A DNA stretch of 64,000 nt. It comes from an uncultured Opitutia bacterium. Its GTDB lineage: Bacteria; Verrucomicrobiota; Verrucomicrobiia; Opitutales; Opitutaceae. The DNA is taken from NCBI GenBank assembly GCA_903839035.1, contig CAIMAQ010000024.1, positions 1 through 64,000 of the forward strand, read 5' to 3'. The notes under the pieces are model-generated. The model saw only the letters and a list, made by a program, of their open reading frames with translations, ran no database searches and had not been told where the DNA came from. Numbering within the stretch: position 1 is the first letter of the stretch; every line of letters begins with the position of its first letter. This document shows, one piece after another, positions 42,285-50,167 of this stretch. The translations under genes were made by a program, and so were the position numbers.

Positions 42285-42298
42285 TTGACGCAGGTCAA
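42285..42298. promoter_or_regulatory. Crp/Fnr-type box upstream of nirK
   Basis: TTGACGCAGGTCAA is a perfect TTGAC-N4-GTCAA palindrome, 53 bp before the nirK ATG. It overlaps the stop codon of the upstream ywiC-like gene. Confidence 0.8.
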
Positions 42299-43104
42299 TT
42301 TATCGCGCCGTTCTGATTTAGCGACTGGTGATAGGCAAAAGTGAGAACCCCGAGAAGTACCCCACCAAGGACGGCCTCCAGGATACCCACGCGGCGGGCG
42401 GACCAGCCGGGGTGAAAAGCCGAGAGCAGCCACGCCGTTCGCAGCCAGAGCACGGTGCCCGCCGCCACGGCGAGCGGCGGGATCCAGCCCCGCAGGGCGA
42501 GGAGGGTCAATCCGGCCCATGCCACGCTCGCTGCGACCACGGCAGAAGTGGCGCTGAAGGGCTGATCCTTGCTCCGGCGCAAATACGATCGGACGGTGAG
42601 GACGGTGGGCACGCTGCGTGCGAGGGCGACGGCGGCCAGGGCCAGGGCGGCGGGAGCGGGCCAGCCGGCGAGGGTGGCTCCGGCGGCGGGCAACAGTGCG
42701 AACGCGGCGCTGCCGGCGAGTTCTGCCTCGGTTTCACGCATGGCGTTGCGGAGGTCGAACCAAAGGAAGAGCCCGCCCAGGGGCGCGGCCAGCAGCAAGG
42801 GCCAGAGCAAGCGGATTGACCCGAGGAAGGCCGTGGCGGTCAGGGCCCCGATGGCGAGTAGCGCGACAACCACCGCGACGGTGCGGGCAGGCATTCGGCG
42901 CGGATCCGACGAAGGGAGGGTCAGGGCAAGTTTGAGCGGCCGGCGGGTGAAAAAACCGGCGCCGGCGGCCAGCGCGAGCGCGATTCCAGCTGCTGACGGG
43001 GCGACCAGGAGAAACAACCCGACGGGCTCAAACGCGAGCGACCAACTGCCATGTTCCTTGGGCAGGATGAGGGCGCGGAAGCTGGAGACGCGGGTCGCGG
43101 TCAT
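42295..43104 (-). CDS. YwiC-like family membrane protein
   Basis: A 269-residue membrane protein with about eight hydrophobic helices. The N-terminal PKEHGSWSLAFEPVGLFLL is the YwiC signature (PKEHGAWAM type). Function is unknown; in Bacillus ywiC lies near fnr and narK, and many homologues lie beside nitrogen-oxide genes. It has its own Crp/Fnr-type box 35 bp upstream and precedes nirK by 63 bp. Confidence 0.88.
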   Translation of the reverse strand: MTATRVSSFRALILPKEHGSWSLAFEPVGLFLLVAPSAAGIALALAAGAGFFTRRPLKLALTLPSSDPRRMPARTVAVVVALLAIGALTATAFLGSIRLLWPLLLAAPLGGLFLWFDLRNAMRETEAELAGSAAFALLPAAGATLAGWPAPAALALAAVALARSVPTVLTVRSYLRRSKDQPFSATSAVVAASVAWAGLTLLALRGWIPPLAVAAGTVLWLRTAWLLSAFHPGWSARRVGILEAVLGGVLLGVLTFAYHQSLNQNGAIN

Positions 43105-43139
43105 GCGGGCGAGGATGCCAGAACGACCGCCAGGGCGGC

Positions 43140-43153
43140 TTGATGCAGGTCAA
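43140..43153. promoter_or_regulatory. Crp/Fnr-type box upstream of the ywiC-like gene
   Basis: TTGATGCAGGTCAA, one mismatch from the TTGAC-N4-GTCAA form, lies 35 bp before the ywiC-like ATG. Confidence 0.7.
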
Positions 43154-43199
43154 CGAAACCGCGGATAGTCGCGGTCGGGACCAGACCAACGCCCAACCA

Positions 43200-44441
43200 C
43201 TATTCCGGCAGGGTCCGGCCCTTGGTCTCGGGGGCGAGCCAGATGAGCCCGAGGCCGATCACGTACACGAGGGTGATGACGGCGCCGGCGCGCGCGTAGC
43301 TGCCGTTGAACTGGTGCATCAGCGCGCCCATCTGCAGCGCGCCCGCCGCCGCGAGCACGCGCCCGGCGTTGTAGGCGAGGCCCTGCGCGGTGGCGCGCAC
43401 GCGGGTGGGAAAAAGCTCCGGCAGGTACAGCGGCAGCCAGCCGAAGAACGACGCCGTCATCGCGCCGACCAGGAACGTCAGGGCGAGGAAACCCGGCCCA
43501 TAGCCCAGCCCGCCACGAAACAGCAGCGCGCAGCTCCCGAACGAGCCGAGGCACATGCCGAAATAGGTGATGCGCCGGCCAAAGCGGCCGCCCGCCCACG
43601 CGCCAGCGAGACAGCCGCAGATGGCACCGAGCCCGGCGACCAGGCCAGTCCAGGCTTTCGCCTGCGGCTGGATGCCGCCGGTGAGCTGGTCGGCCCACAA
43701 CGGGATCCATTGCACGGTGCCCCACGTGCCAATGAGCACGATCGCGGTGAGCCCCGTGGCGAGCAGCGTCACGCGGCGCAGCCCCGGGGAGAAGATTTCC
43801 CGCACAGGCCGCGCAGGCGCGGTGGCGGCGGCGTGTTTCCATTTCTCCGACTCGGGCACGAACTGGCGGATGAGCAGCGTCAGGAAAGCCGGCAGCGCGC
43901 CGACGAGCACGACCCAGCGCCACGAGTGCACGGTCACGGAGAAAAACAGGCCGACAATGGCAATGAGGGCGAAACCGACGTTGGCCGCCGCGCCGATGAT
44001 GCCGGCGAGCATCGGGCGGGCTTTTTCCGGCCACACTTCCATCACCAGGGCGACGCCGAGCGACCACTCGCCACCCATGCCGAGGGCGGCGCAGAAACGC
44101 GTGATGGCGAGATACTCCGGCGACGACGCAAAATAGGCCAGGCCCGTGAACACGGAATAGGTCAGCACGCTCAGGCTCAGCGCGCGCACGCGGCCCACGC
44201 GGTCGCCCAGCCAGCCGAAGGCCAGCCCGCCCGCCGCCGCGCCGAGCAGGAACGACGCGGTGATGATGCCCATCCAGTGACCGACAAACGCGTCGTTGAC
44301 CGCGCCGCCCTGCATTTGGAGCAGGGCGGGCCGCGCCACGAGTGGGAAAAGCCCCATCTCCAGGCCGTCAAACATCCAGCCAAGAAACGCGGCGGCAAGG
44401 GTCAGGCGGAGCGTGCGGGGCGAGATGACAGGGGCGGACAT
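43200..44441 (-). CDS. MFS transporter (sugar/aromatic-acid symporter-like)
   Basis: A 413-residue 12-helix major facilitator. The MFS motif between helices 2 and 3 (GWLGDRVGRVRALSL) and its second-half counterpart (WAGGRFGRRITYFG) are seen, plus FLGWMFDGLEMGLFPLV in helix 1 and LPELFPTRVRATAQGLAYN, which place it near the aromatic acid/sialic acid:H+ symporters. The substrate is not fixed. ATG 44441 is preferred over GTG 44471, which would run into a conserved 42-bp element shared with the gene at 45813. Confidence 0.88.
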   Translation of the reverse strand: MSAPVISPRTLRLTLAAAFLGWMFDGLEMGLFPLVARPALLQMQGGAVNDAFVGHWMGIITASFLLGAAAGGLAFGWLGDRVGRVRALSLSVLTYSVFTGLAYFASSPEYLAITRFCAALGMGGEWSLGVALVMEVWPEKARPMLAGIIGAAANVGFALIAIVGLFFSVTVHSWRWVVLVGALPAFLTLLIRQFVPESEKWKHAAATAPARPVREIFSPGLRRVTLLATGLTAIVLIGTWGTVQWIPLWADQLTGGIQPQAKAWTGLVAGLGAICGCLAGAWAGGRFGRRITYFGMCLGSFGSCALLFRGGLGYGPGFLALTFLVGAMTASFFGWLPLYLPELFPTRVRATAQGLAYNAGRVLAAAGALQMGALMHQFNGSYARAGAVITLVYVIGLGLIWLAPETKGRTLPE

Positions 44442-44483
44442 CGGGGCGCCCGAAGTAGCCAGAGTGCTCACTTCCGCGCAAGC
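44442..44483 (-). promoter_or_regulatory. Conserved 42-bp upstream element, copy A
   Basis: This block ends at the base before the MFS start codon and is 37/42 identical, without gaps, to 46597-46638 upstream of the DUF347-repeat gene. In transcript orientation it ends with the palindrome GGGCGCCC. It could be a structured leader RNA or a protein-binding site; I match it to no known riboswitch. Confidence 0.5.
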
Positions 44484-44758
44484 CCGGTCAAGACCGGCTC
44501 ACGATGAGCCGCTGGCGCTGGCACCAGGCTCAGAGGGTCGGTGGCACTCCCGGGCACGCGATCAACGTCAACTCCGGGCCGAGATCCGGTTGCTGCTGCG
44601 GACTGCCGGGTTGCGCATTTGCTAAGTGAAAACGACCCTGTTGCGAAATTGTAACCCCGGGTGGCGGCCCCGGGCCTTTTAAGGATGTGCAATGTCAGCA
44701 GACCGACGATACGATTGGCGGTGCTAAGACGTCTCACCCTGCCAGTCCGAATCCTTTC

Positions 44759-45784
44759 ATGAAAAACACCCGGTCGATTCGCCGCCTTATCCTCGGTCTT
44801 TGCCTCCTGAGCCTTGTCCCCATGGCGTTGGCCAAGGGGCACTATCAATTCCTCAGGGAAATCCCGGTCGGGAGTGATGGCGGCTGGGATTGTCTCACCG
44901 TTGATGCCGCCGCCCACCGGCTTTACGTCACGCACGCCACCGAGGTCGTCGTGATCGACACGACGACCGACATGGTCGTCGGTGAAATTGGCGGTCTGGC
45001 CGGGGCGCATGATTTTGCCATCGCGGAAAAAACCGGCCGCGGCTTTGCCAGCAATGGTCGGGAAAACACGGTAAGCGTGGTGGATCTTGGCAGCCGGAAG
45101 ACGCTGGCGCGGATCGCGACCGGCCAGAATCCCGACATCTTGCTGTACGAGCCCACCCGGGCGGAAATCTATGCTTTCAATGGCAAAAGCCAGTCCGCCA
45201 CCGTGATCGATGCCGGCACCGGCGTGGTGGCCGCGACCATTCCGCTGGGCGGCAAACCCGAGTTCGCCCAGGCCGACGGCGCGCGCGTGTTCGTGAACCT
45301 TGAGGACAAGAATGAGGTCGCCGTGATCGACGTGCCGGCCCGGGCAGTGACTCAGCGCTGGCCGATCGCGCCGGGCGCGGAAGCCACGGGGATGGGCATC
45401 GACCGGGAACATCACCGGCTCTTCCTCGGCTGCGACAATGCCAGGATGGTCGTGCTCGACAGCCGGGATGGCCACGTGGTGGCTACGCTCCCGGTGGGGA
45501 AGGGGATCGATGGCGCTGCCTTCGACGCCGGCACACAGCTGGCCTTCACGTCCAACGGCGCCGACGGCACCGTGACGGTGGTGCATGAGGATACCCCGGA
45601 CAAATTCACCGTGGTGCAAACGCTCACCACCGAGCGCAGCGCCCGCACGATGGCGGTGGATCTGTCATCCCATAAAATCTACCTGCCCTCGGCAGTCTTC
45701 GAAGCAAAGCAGCCGGGCGACACCAAGCGCCCCAAGATTGTCCCCGGCACGTTCAAGGTGCTGGTTTACGAACTGAAAGGCTGA
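44759..45784 (+). CDS. YncE-like beta-propeller protein, secreted
   Basis: A 341-residue protein with a signal peptide (LILGLCLLSLVPMALA). Seven-bladed propeller repeats are visible (LYVTHATEVVVIDTTTDMVV; TVSVVDLGSRKTLARIATGQ; VFVNLEDKNEVAVIDVPARA). YncE/PQQ-type propellers bind metabolites or proteins in the periplasm; the role here is unknown. ATG 44759 begins the signal peptide. The 44484-44758 stretch between it and the divergent MFS gene shows no gene-like signal. Confidence 0.88.
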   Translation: MKNTRSIRRLILGLCLLSLVPMALAKGHYQFLREIPVGSDGGWDCLTVDAAAHRLYVTHATEVVVIDTTTDMVVGEIGGLAGAHDFAIAEKTGRGFASNGRENTVSVVDLGSRKTLARIATGQNPDILLYEPTRAEIYAFNGKSQSATVIDAGTGVVAATIPLGGKPEFAQADGARVFVNLEDKNEVAVIDVPARAVTQRWPIAPGAEATGMGIDREHHRLFLGCDNARMVVLDSRDGHVVATLPVGKGIDGAAFDAGTQLAFTSNGADGTVTVVHEDTPDKFTVVQTLTTERSARTMAVDLSSHKIYLPSAVFEAKQPGDTKRPKIVPGTFKVLVYELKG

Positions 45785-45812
45785 CCGGGCCGGCCCGGGT
45801 CCGGTCGGATGA

Positions 45813-46574
45813 TCAGTAGGCCGGGCCCTTGGCCGGCCGTTGCGGAAAAATCAGGAGGCAGGCGACGATAAATCCCAGCAGCGCGGCCGACGCCGAGTAG
45901 CGGCTTAGCGCGAGGCCGCCGTCCGGCACGGGTTTGTCGAGGAAATCACCGACCACGGCGCCGAGCGGGCGGGTCAGGATGAATGCCATCCAGAAAAGCG
46001 CGGGGCGGGGGAGCTTGGTCCAAAAGTACGCCGCGACCACCAGGGCCAGCAGCGAGCCAAAGATGATTGCGGCCCCGGTGTAGCCCAGGCCGGCCGTGTC
46101 TGCGGTCCAGTCACCCAGCGCGGTGCCGAGCGTCTGGGAAAACATGATCGTGACCCAGTAGAAGATTTCCGTCTTGGGCGTGTTGATGGTGTCGGCGGAG
46201 ACCGAGCCCATCGTCCGGTACCAGACCGCAAGGGAGGCGACGAGCAGCCCGAGCAGCAGCGAGGAACCGCCGGTGTAGCCGATCCCCAGCGAACGGTCGG
46301 CATAATCCGCGAGGGTCGTGCCCACCATCGTCGTGGCGATGATTGTCAGCCAGTACAGGAAGGGATGAAAGCGCTGCGCCCGGACCTGGAACACCACGGC
46401 GCCGATAAATAATGCCGCGAAGATCAACGTGCCGACCAGGTAGCCTAGGTCCATTGACATGGAGACGGCGTCGCCGCCCGTTTCCCCGAGGGTGGTGGCG
46501 GCAGTCTTGATGATCCAGAAGAGCAGCGTGACCTCGGGAACTTTGCTGGGCTTGGAGGCGGTGGTTTGGGTCAT
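45813..46574 (-). CDS. DUF347-repeat (COG4705) membrane protein
   Basis: A 253-residue membrane protein with four internal repeats, each a hydrophobic helix plus a T-x-G-x-x-x-x-D/G signature: KTAATTLGETGGDAVSM, IIATTMVGTTLADYADR, MFSQTLGTALGDWTADT and ILTRPLGAVVGDFLDK. Function is unknown; it is a predicted transporter. ATG 46574 is used, and an in-frame ATG 15 bp upstream is possible. The 42-bp conserved element lies just upstream. Confidence 0.85.
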   Translation of the reverse strand: MTQTTASKPSKVPEVTLLFWIIKTAATTLGETGGDAVSMSMDLGYLVGTLIFAALFIGAVVFQVRAQRFHPFLYWLTIIATTMVGTTLADYADRSLGIGYTGGSSLLLGLLVASLAVWYRTMGSVSADTINTPKTEIFYWVTIMFSQTLGTALGDWTADTAGLGYTGAAIIFGSLLALVVAAYFWTKLPRPALFWMAFILTRPLGAVVGDFLDKPVPDGGLALSRYSASAALLGFIVACLLIFPQRPAKGPAY

Positions 46575-46596
46575 CGTGCAGCGCCGCATCCGGCCG

Positions 46597-46638
46597 CGGG
46601 GCGCCCGAAGAAGCCAGAGGGGTCAGCTCCGCGCAAGC
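46597..46638 (-). promoter_or_regulatory. Conserved 42-bp upstream element, copy B
   Basis: This block is the partner of the element at 44442-44483 (37/42 identities counted by eye). It lies 22 bp before the DUF347-gene ATG. The two downstream genes encode unrelated transporters, which suggests shared control. Confidence 0.5.
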
Positions 46639-46667
46639 TTGGGCGGGCGGCGCCGGGCGACTCCGTC

Positions 46668-47477
46668 CTACAACAACCCGTGAGACTTCGCCCAGCGGAC
46701 GAACTCCGACTCGAGGCGGTCAAACGAGTCCACGACCCAGAGCACGTCCTGGAAATGCCAGATGTCGTAGGGCTGGAGCGCGGTTTTTTCCGGGACGAAG
46801 GGGCGTTGCTCGACGCGGTCGGTGAGCGAGTGGAGGGTTTCGCCCGCGCTGGAGATGATGCCGTTGCCGTAGATGCGCAGGCCGCCGGGATTCCGCACGA
46901 GGCCGAACTCCACGGTGAACCAGTAGAGGCGCGTGAGCTGCTCCTCGAGCGCCGGGTCCCGGCACGCGAGCGCGGCCTGGCCGATCCGCTGGTAGAAATC
47001 GGCGAAGCGCGGGTGCATGATCATCGGCGTGTGGCCGAAGATGTCATGGAAACAGTCCGGCGCGGGCGTGTAGTCGAGCTCGTGGCGGCCGCGGATGTAG
47101 TCGGTGCACGGAAAAATCCGCCGCGCAAGGTACCCGAAGAAATCGTGGGCATCGAGCAGGCCGGGCGTGCGCGCGATCTGCCAGCCCGTGGCGTGGTGCA
47201 GCTGCCGGGACACCGCCGCGAGCGAGGGGATCTTTTCGCGGTCGAGGTCGAGGGCGGTCAGGCCGGTGAGGAATTCATCCGCTGCGCGGCCGGGCAGCAG
47301 CTCCGCCATCCGCGCGTAAAGGGTGCGCCAGACGTCGTGCTCCTCCGGGGAGTAGCGGGGATAGACACAGGCTTCGCCGACCGGCAGCGGTTGCGTCAGC
47401 TTGTGGGGAATACAGCGGGGATCATGGCCATCCGGCGGGGGGATCGCCGGGGGCGCCGCGGTGGGGGTGGAAGGCAT
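46668..47477 (-). CDS. phhA: Phenylalanine 4-monooxygenase
   Basis: A 269-residue tetrahydropterin-dependent enzyme converting phenylalanine to tyrosine. Non-heme Fe ligands H144, H149 (PDCFHDIFGHTP) and E190 (LYWFTVEFGL) are present, as are the pterin/substrate loops (LLDAHDFFGYLARRIFPCTD). It is the short bacterial form without a regulatory domain. It opens a Phe/Tyr catabolic region with HPPD and HmgA further downstream on the other strand. Confidence 0.95.
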   Translation of the reverse strand: MPSTPTAAPPAIPPPDGHDPRCIPHKLTQPLPVGEACVYPRYSPEEHDVWRTLYARMAELLPGRAADEFLTGLTALDLDREKIPSLAAVSRQLHHATGWQIARTPGLLDAHDFFGYLARRIFPCTDYIRGRHELDYTPAPDCFHDIFGHTPMIMHPRFADFYQRIGQAALACRDPALEEQLTRLYWFTVEFGLVRNPGGLRIYGNGIISSAGETLHSLTDRVEQRPFVPEKTALQPYDIWHFQDVLWVVDSFDRLESEFVRWAKSHGLL

Positions 47478-47600
47478 GGGGCGGACGGGGCGTCGCGCGA
47501 GCGGATGAGCGCCGCGGACTCAATGACGCATCGTAACAGCCCCGGCTCCCGCCGGCCATACTCCAAACGGCTTAAACTGCCTGTGGCCCGGCTATAGGAC

Positions 47601-48014
47601 CTAGGCGCCCGGGGCCGGACTGGCGGGGGTTTCACCCGTGGACGGCGGCAGGGTGGCGAGAATCTCGTCGATCGCCGCCTTGAGCTGCTGGAGCGTGAAG
47701 GGCTTGGTCAGGGTGATCCGCGCGCCGAGCCGGCGCGTGAGGTCGAGGTACAGCGGCGAGCCGTCCAGACCGCCCGACATGGCGATCACGGGGAGATTGG
47801 GAAAATCGCGGTGCAGGATCTTGATGGTTTCCATGCCCTCCTGCTCCGGCATCACGAGATCCGTGACGACCAAGTCGGTGGGACTGGCCTTGAACTGGGC
47901 GACGCCCTTGCGGCCGTTGTTCGCCTGGGTGACCGTGTGGCCGGCGTGGGTGAGGCTCTTGGCGATGATCCCGCGGAGCGTGTCGTCGTCGTCGATAATC
48001 AGGATTCGGGCCAT
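47601..48014 (-). CDS. Single-domain response regulator
   Basis: A 137-residue CheY-like receiver with no output domain. Acidic pocket ILIIDDDDTLRG, phospho-acceptor Asp in DLVVTDLVMPEQEGME, the Ser/Thr of VIAMSGG and the Lys of TLTKPFTLQQLK are all present. The C-terminal tail is Pro/Ala-rich. ATG 48014 is chosen because it starts the first beta strand. It follows the LuxR gene at 48081 by 66 bp on the same strand. Confidence 0.9.
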   Translation of the reverse strand: MARILIIDDDDTLRGIIAKSLTHAGHTVTQANNGRKGVAQFKASPTDLVVTDLVMPEQEGMETIKILHRDFPNLPVIAMSGGLDGSPLYLDLTRRLGARITLTKPFTLQQLKAAIDEILATLPPSTGETPASPAPGA

Positions 48015-48080
48015 GTTCGGGATACGATTTGGAGGAAGGAAAACAGGGAACCGGAGCCGAAGCAACCCTAGGCCGGTTGG

Positions 48081-48689
48081 CTAACGGCTGAGGAGGGCGG
48101 CGACACGGGTGCGGCCGCGCACGTCGAGTTTGGCGAAAATCGCTGCGAGCTGGGTCTTGATGGTGAGCGGGCTGCGGCGCAGCTCGGCCGCAATTTCGGT
48201 GGTGCGCAGGCCCTCGCGCACGCGCATGGCGACCTCGCGTTCGCGCTCGGACAGCCGGGCCAGCAGGGCGACGGCGCCGGGGGACAGCGGCCGGTGGCGG
48301 TCGCCGCGCGGGCGGCGGTAGTCCAGTTGCAGGTGAAAGGCTGGCGGCAGGCCCGCGCCGGGGGTGTGCAGCCGGATGCGGGCATGCAGGCCGCGGGCAT
48401 GGTCGCTCACCACGGCGGGCTGGGTGGAGGCGCCATTCACCAGCAGGGCGTGGCAGGCGTCGAGCAGCGGGCCGGGCACGCGGAAGGCGCTGCGCACGCG
48501 CAGGGCGGCGGCGCGGCGTTCGCCGTGGTTCCACACGGCGCAGGCGCGGGCGGCCTCGTTGTTGAACCACAGCGGCCGCAGCTCCGCGTCCAGCAGCAGC
48601 AGGCCGACCGGCACTTCCTCCAGCATGGCCGTGGTGTGCGCGAGCAGGGCGGGCCCGTTTGGCGGCGGGGTGGGTGGGCGGCGGGCCAT
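48081..48689 (-). CDS. LuxR-family regulator with PAS-like domain
   Basis: 202 residues. The N-terminal half has a PAS-like start (EEVPVGLLLLDAELRPLWFN); the C-terminal helix-turn-helix is the LuxR type (LSEREREVAMRVREGLRTTE, then IAAELRRSPLTIKTQLAAIF). No receiver domain is present, so the signal is probably a small ligand. It is followed by the single receiver gene; the target is unknown, possibly the aromatic pathway beside it. ATG 48689 is chosen by the domain layout. Confidence 0.88.
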   Translation of the reverse strand: MARRPPTPPPNGPALLAHTTAMLEEVPVGLLLLDAELRPLWFNNEAARACAVWNHGERRAAALRVRSAFRVPGPLLDACHALLVNGASTQPAVVSDHARGLHARIRLHTPGAGLPPAFHLQLDYRRPRGDRHRPLSPGAVALLARLSEREREVAMRVREGLRTTEIAAELRRSPLTIKTQLAAIFAKLDVRGRTRVAALLSR

Positions 48690-48727
48690 GGCGGGAGAGT
48701 GGAAGTGGCGTGTGAGCGGTGCAAGCA

Positions 48728-48782
48728 GGAGAACGGACCTCCCGGTCCGTTGATCGAAAACAGACCGGGAGGTCCGTTCTCC
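48728..48782. repeat. Perfect 20-bp inverted repeat (hairpin)
   Basis: The arm GGAGAACGGACCTCCCGGTC (48728-48747) and its exact complement (48763-48782) flank a 15-nt loop. It lies between divergent genes (luxR-like and HPPD), so it is not an ordinary terminator; it may be an operator, an RNA structure or a mobile repeat. Confidence 0.8.
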
Positions 48783-48892
48783 GGGAAGCGCGCGGCGTGG
48801 CGGTTTACTCCATTTGGCCGATAGACCCGGGGAAGGGCCGGGAGTAGATTGCCACCACCCCAACGCCCGCCGCCCCGCGGGCCCTTTTCCCC

Positions 48893-50011
48893 ATGAGCAC
48901 GACTTTCTTCGAAAAACCGGCAGGCCAGAAAACCGCGTTCAATCCCCTTGGCGTCAAGGGCATCGACCACATCGAGTTCATCGTCGACCACGCCGACCAG
49001 TGGCGGGATTTCTTCGTGCAGAAATACGGCATGGCCGGCCGGTTTTATGCGGATGAGGGCACGGGGGTCCGCGGCCGCCGGGCGCATGTCGTCGGCCAGG
49101 GGCGGATCAACTTCATCGTGGCGGAACCGCAGGGGCGGGGTCCCGAGGCGGACTTTATGCGCTGGCACCTCGACCGGCATGGCTGTGGCGTGCGGGACGT
49201 GGCGTTTCGCGTGAAGGATGCGGCCCACGCACTGGCCGAGGCGGCACGGCGCGGGGCGAAGGTCGTGCGGCCGCTGGATGAGCACGAGGTGTTCATCGGC
49301 GGGACGATCGCGGCGTACGGCGACACGGTGCACACCTTCATCGAGCGCAAGCCGCACACGAATTTCGCACCGGGCTACCAGCCGGTGCCGGGCGGGGTGG
49401 AGGACGGGGACATCAACTTCGCGATGATTGACCACGTCGTCGCCAACGTGGAGCACATGGAGCCGTGGGTGAAGTATTACGCGGACATCTTCGGCTTCGA
49501 CCTCTTCATGCACTTCGACATCAACACCGGGCGCAGCGCGCTGATGTCGAAGGTCGTCAGCTCGACCGACGGCTGGGTGAAGATGCCGATCAACGAGCCC
49601 TCGTCAGCCAACTCACAGATCCAGGAATTTCTGGACCGCTACAACGGACCCGGCGTCCAGCACATCGCGCTGCTGACGCCCGACATCGTCACGACCGTGG
49701 GGGAGATGCGGCGGATGGGCCAGGATTTCCTCGATGTGCCTGAGACGTACTACGACGCTGCGTTCGACGCGCGCGTCGGGGACATCCAGGAGGACAAGGA
49801 ACGGCTGAAGGAGCTGCGCATCCTCGTGGACCGCGAGCCGGACGACGACGGCTACCTGCTGCAGCTGTTCACCAAGTGCGTGTTTGCGCGTCCGACCCTG
49901 TTTTTCGAGGTCATCCAGCGCCGCGGCGGCGCGCGGGGCTTTGGCGAGGGCAACTTCCGCGCCCTCTTCGAAGCCATTGAGCGCGAGCAGGCGAAACGCG
50001 GCACGCTGTGA
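48893..50011 (+). CDS. hppD: 4-hydroxyphenylpyruvate dioxygenase
   Basis: A 372-residue Fe(II) enzyme converting 4-hydroxyphenylpyruvate to homogentisate. The iron triad is H181 (MIDHVVANV), H257 (GVQHIALLT) and E339 (LFFEVIQRRGG). The two vicinal-oxygen-chelate halves and the conserved C-terminal GFGEGNFRALFEAIE are intact. It begins a plus-strand aromatic-degradation series and should act on the transamination product of tyrosine made by PhhA. Confidence 0.95.
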   Translation: MSTTFFEKPAGQKTAFNPLGVKGIDHIEFIVDHADQWRDFFVQKYGMAGRFYADEGTGVRGRRAHVVGQGRINFIVAEPQGRGPEADFMRWHLDRHGCGVRDVAFRVKDAAHALAEAARRGAKVVRPLDEHEVFIGGTIAAYGDTVHTFIERKPHTNFAPGYQPVPGGVEDGDINFAMIDHVVANVEHMEPWVKYYADIFGFDLFMHFDINTGRSALMSKVVSSTDGWVKMPINEPSSANSQIQEFLDRYNGPGVQHIALLTPDIVTTVGEMRRMGQDFLDVPETYYDAAFDARVGDIQEDKERLKELRILVDREPDDDGYLLQLFTKCVFARPTLFFEVIQRRGGARGFGEGNFRALFEAIEREQAKRGTL

Positions 50012-50165
50012 TTTTCGAATTTCGATTTTCAAATTTCGAATGCAGAGTAGGCGTTGCACAGACTGTGGCCCCGGCGAAATCGAGGCTGCTATTCCAATAA
50101 TTCCAAATTTCTGCTGATCGCCGCCGGCTCCCAATCGAAAATCGCCAATCGAAATTCGAAAATCC
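50010..50165. repeat. AT-rich inverted repeat between HPPD and HmgA genes
   Basis: GATTTTCGAATTTCGATTTT at 50010 onward is mirrored by CGAAAATCGCCAATCGAAATT near 50136-50158. The region is far more AT-rich than its neighbours and may form a long imperfect hairpin or be a remnant of an element. Confidence 0.55.
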
Positions 50166-50167
50166 CC

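Noticed and set aside
45785-45812. GC-rich inverted repeat between converging genes as a terminator
   Set aside because: It lacks a T-run on either side; pairing is possible but not convincing as a Rho-independent terminator.
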